Under the pieces are notes generated by a model. It was not told the origin of the DNA. It saw only the letters and a list, made by a program, of their open reading frames with translations, and searched no databases. A DNA stretch of 15,734 nt, taken from contig USGR01000003.1 of NCBI GenBank assembly GCA_900554165.1, forward strand, positions 1-15,734, written 5' to 3'. Both the position numbers and the translations under genes were made by a program. This document shows positions 15,040 through 15,734 of the stretch, in pieces; the first letter of the stretch is position 1; each line of letters opens with the position of its first letter. The DNA comes from an uncultured Oscillospiraceae bacterium (lineage in GTDB: Bacteria; Bacillota_A; Clostridia; Oscillospirales; Acutalibacteraceae).

Positions 15040-15288
15040 GTGAGGGGAGCAGTTGAAGAACGCGCTGCTATGCTGGGCGAATACATAAAGGAAAATAAGG
15101 CTACAGTCAGAGCAACCGCAAAAAAATTCCATGTTAGCAAAAGCACCGTCCACAAAGATGTATCGGAGCGTCTCAGATATCTTGACCCGCAGCTGTATAC
15201 AGAGGTCAAGGCTGTTTTAGAGATTAATAAAGCTCAGCGACACATTCGCGGCGGCCTCGCCACACGCAAAAAGTATAAAAATCTCTGA
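15040..15288 (+). CDS. spoIIID: Sporulation transcriptional regulator SpoIIID
   Basis: SpoIIID is a small DNA-binding protein that activates and represses SigE- and SigK-dependent genes in the mother cell during sporulation. The 82-residue product matches it closely. It has an N-terminal EERAAMLGEYI helix, a helix-turn-helix at about 22-42 (TVRATAKKF-HVSKSTVHKDV), then the basic C-terminal tail HIRGGLATRKKYK. The usual length is about 80-93 residues. The start is GTG, supported by AGGAGG 7 bases upstream. It is the only supported plus-strand gene and converges on abrB. In Bacillus the gene precedes mbl; here the MreB-family gene is about 7 kb away on the other strand. Its presence is the main evidence that the organism can form endospores. 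Confidence 0.95.
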   Translation: MRGAVEERAAMLGEYIKENKATVRATAKKFHVSKSTVHKDVSERLRYLDPQLYTEVKAVLEINKAQRHIRGGLATRKKYKNL

Positions 15289-15325
15289 TTTTAAAGCCGC
15301 GGATTATTAATATATTTTAAGCAAT

Positions 15326-15351
15326 TAAAAACCGTGGCTTTCGCCACGGTT
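15326..15351. terminator. Shared terminator between converging spoIIID and abrB
   Basis: AACCGTGGC (15330-15338) and GCCACGGTT (15343-15351) form a perfect 9-base-pair stem. On the minus strand the loop reads GAAA and the stem is followed by TTTAATT directly after the TT of the stem, a good terminator for abrB. On the plus strand the T run is weaker (TGTGCTTTAATT), but the hairpin should also slow spoIIID transcripts. Confidence 0.85.
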
Positions 15352-15395
15352 GTGCTTTAATTATCCCTATTTTTTAAATTCTTCACCAATCCGGC

Positions 15396-15656
15396 TCAGA
15401 AATTATCCTCTGTTAGGTGCGAAATCTTATCCGCACAGTCTTTGCAGATGTTTCGCCCTTTAAACTTCGTTACATTTTCCGTATTATCGCAAAATATACA
15501 AGCTGGTTCGTACTTCTTTAATATTATCATACTGCCTTCCGTATAAATTTCCAGATAATCTATGTCATCCTTTAGGTCAAGCGTTCTCCTGAGCTCCTTT
15601 GGTATTACAAGTCGGCCTAATTCGTCAATTTTTCTTACAACTCCTGTTGACTTCAT
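15396..15656 (-). CDS. abrB: AbrB-family transition-state regulator with zinc-ribbon-like tail
   Basis: AbrB-type proteins are dimeric swapped-hairpin DNA-binding regulators of growth-phase transition and sporulation. I chose the ATG at 15656 because AAGGAGG lies 8 bases upstream and the protein then begins MKSTGVVRKIDELGR, exactly like AbrB. An in-frame ATG 11 codons earlier lacks a well-spaced site. Of 86 residues, 1-50 form the AbrB/SpoVT DNA-binding domain (IDELGRLVIPKELRRTL, then EIYTEGSMIILKKYEP). The C-terminal part differs from Bacillus AbrB: Cys53/Cys56 and Cys71/Cys74 form two CxxC pairs typical of a small zinc ribbon, which I believe is common in clostridial homologues. It faces spoIIID across a shared terminator. 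Several AbrB paralogues usually exist per genome, so orthology is not certain. Confidence 0.9.
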   Translation of the reverse strand: MKSTGVVRKIDELGRLVIPKELRRTLDLKDDIDYLEIYTEGSMIILKKYEPACIFCDNTENVTKFKGRNICKDCADKISHLTEDNF

Positions 15657-15734
15657 ATTTCGCCCTCCTTTTACGGCAAACTTCTCCATAAAAGCTTTAT
15701 ATGCCTCCTAAGTTACATAATTACGGCCTTTCAA
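15657..15734. other. Region upstream of abrB at the window edge
   Basis: On the minus strand a second AGGAGG (about 15703-15708) and a TATAAA-like stretch precede abrB. In the frame read from the edge, nine codons ending in TAG at 15708 could be the tail of an upstream gene, but this is too short to support. No promoter with correct spacing is visible; it may lie outside the window. Confidence 0.3.

Noticed and set aside
15657..15689. AbrB protein extended by 11 residues
   Set aside because: The extension is not AbrB-like, its nearest AGGAGG is about 14 bases away, and the internal ATG has an ideal site and the family start MKSTG.

Overview
The window looks like a chromosomal segment from an endospore-forming, Gram-positive Clostridia-type bacterium. 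The evidence is a SpoIIID sporulation regulator, an AbrB-type regulator with a C-terminal zinc-ribbon-like tail, a DUF1385/PrmC gene pair, a DUF4830 protein, strong GGAGG ribosome binding sites, and TTGNNN-(16-17)-TATNNT promoters. Base composition is moderately AT-rich, intergenic DNA is very AT-rich, and ATA is used often for Ile. I see no mobile element, CRISPR array, rRNA or tRNA. Apart from spoIIID, every gene I can support is on the minus strand.

From the left edge, the first 90 bases are the start of recX, coupled to recA by a TAATG overlap. recA has its own near-consensus promoter, whose -35 box overlaps the stop codon of prmC. Upstream of that lies one tight six-gene minus-strand operon, transcribed mreB-like actin -> lipoprotein -> OmpR-family response regulator -> sensor histidine kinase -> DUF1385 membrane protein -> prmC. 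It starts from a clear promoter at 7825-7853, and all intergenic gaps are at most about 40 bases. The operon joins a cytoskeletal ATPase, an extracytoplasmic lipoprotein with calcium-loop-like repeats and a complete two-component system to translation-termination housekeeping genes. It is the most interesting candidate system in the window.

From 8.0 to 11.3 kb come a queG-like iron-sulfur reductase with its own promoter and a perfect bidirectional terminator, an AEC-family carrier starting with TTG just behind a terminator, and an MsmX/UgpC-type ATPase for sugar importers. A DUF4830 membrane-anchored protein follows at 11.55-12.04 kb. The stretch 12.04-12.98 kb has no firm gene. It holds a strong hairpin and an unexplained minus-strand reading frame that has a ribosome binding site but is interrupted by one in-frame TGA. 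A non-canonical ROK/ASKHA-family sugar-kinase-like protein occupies 12.98-14.36 kb.

After a 675-base AT-rich divergent intergenic region come spoIIID (plus strand) and abrB (minus strand). They converge on a shared hairpin terminator. Several starts were moved from the longest possible ORF to the codon with a well-placed Shine-Dalgarno sequence (histidine kinase, response regulator, AbrB).
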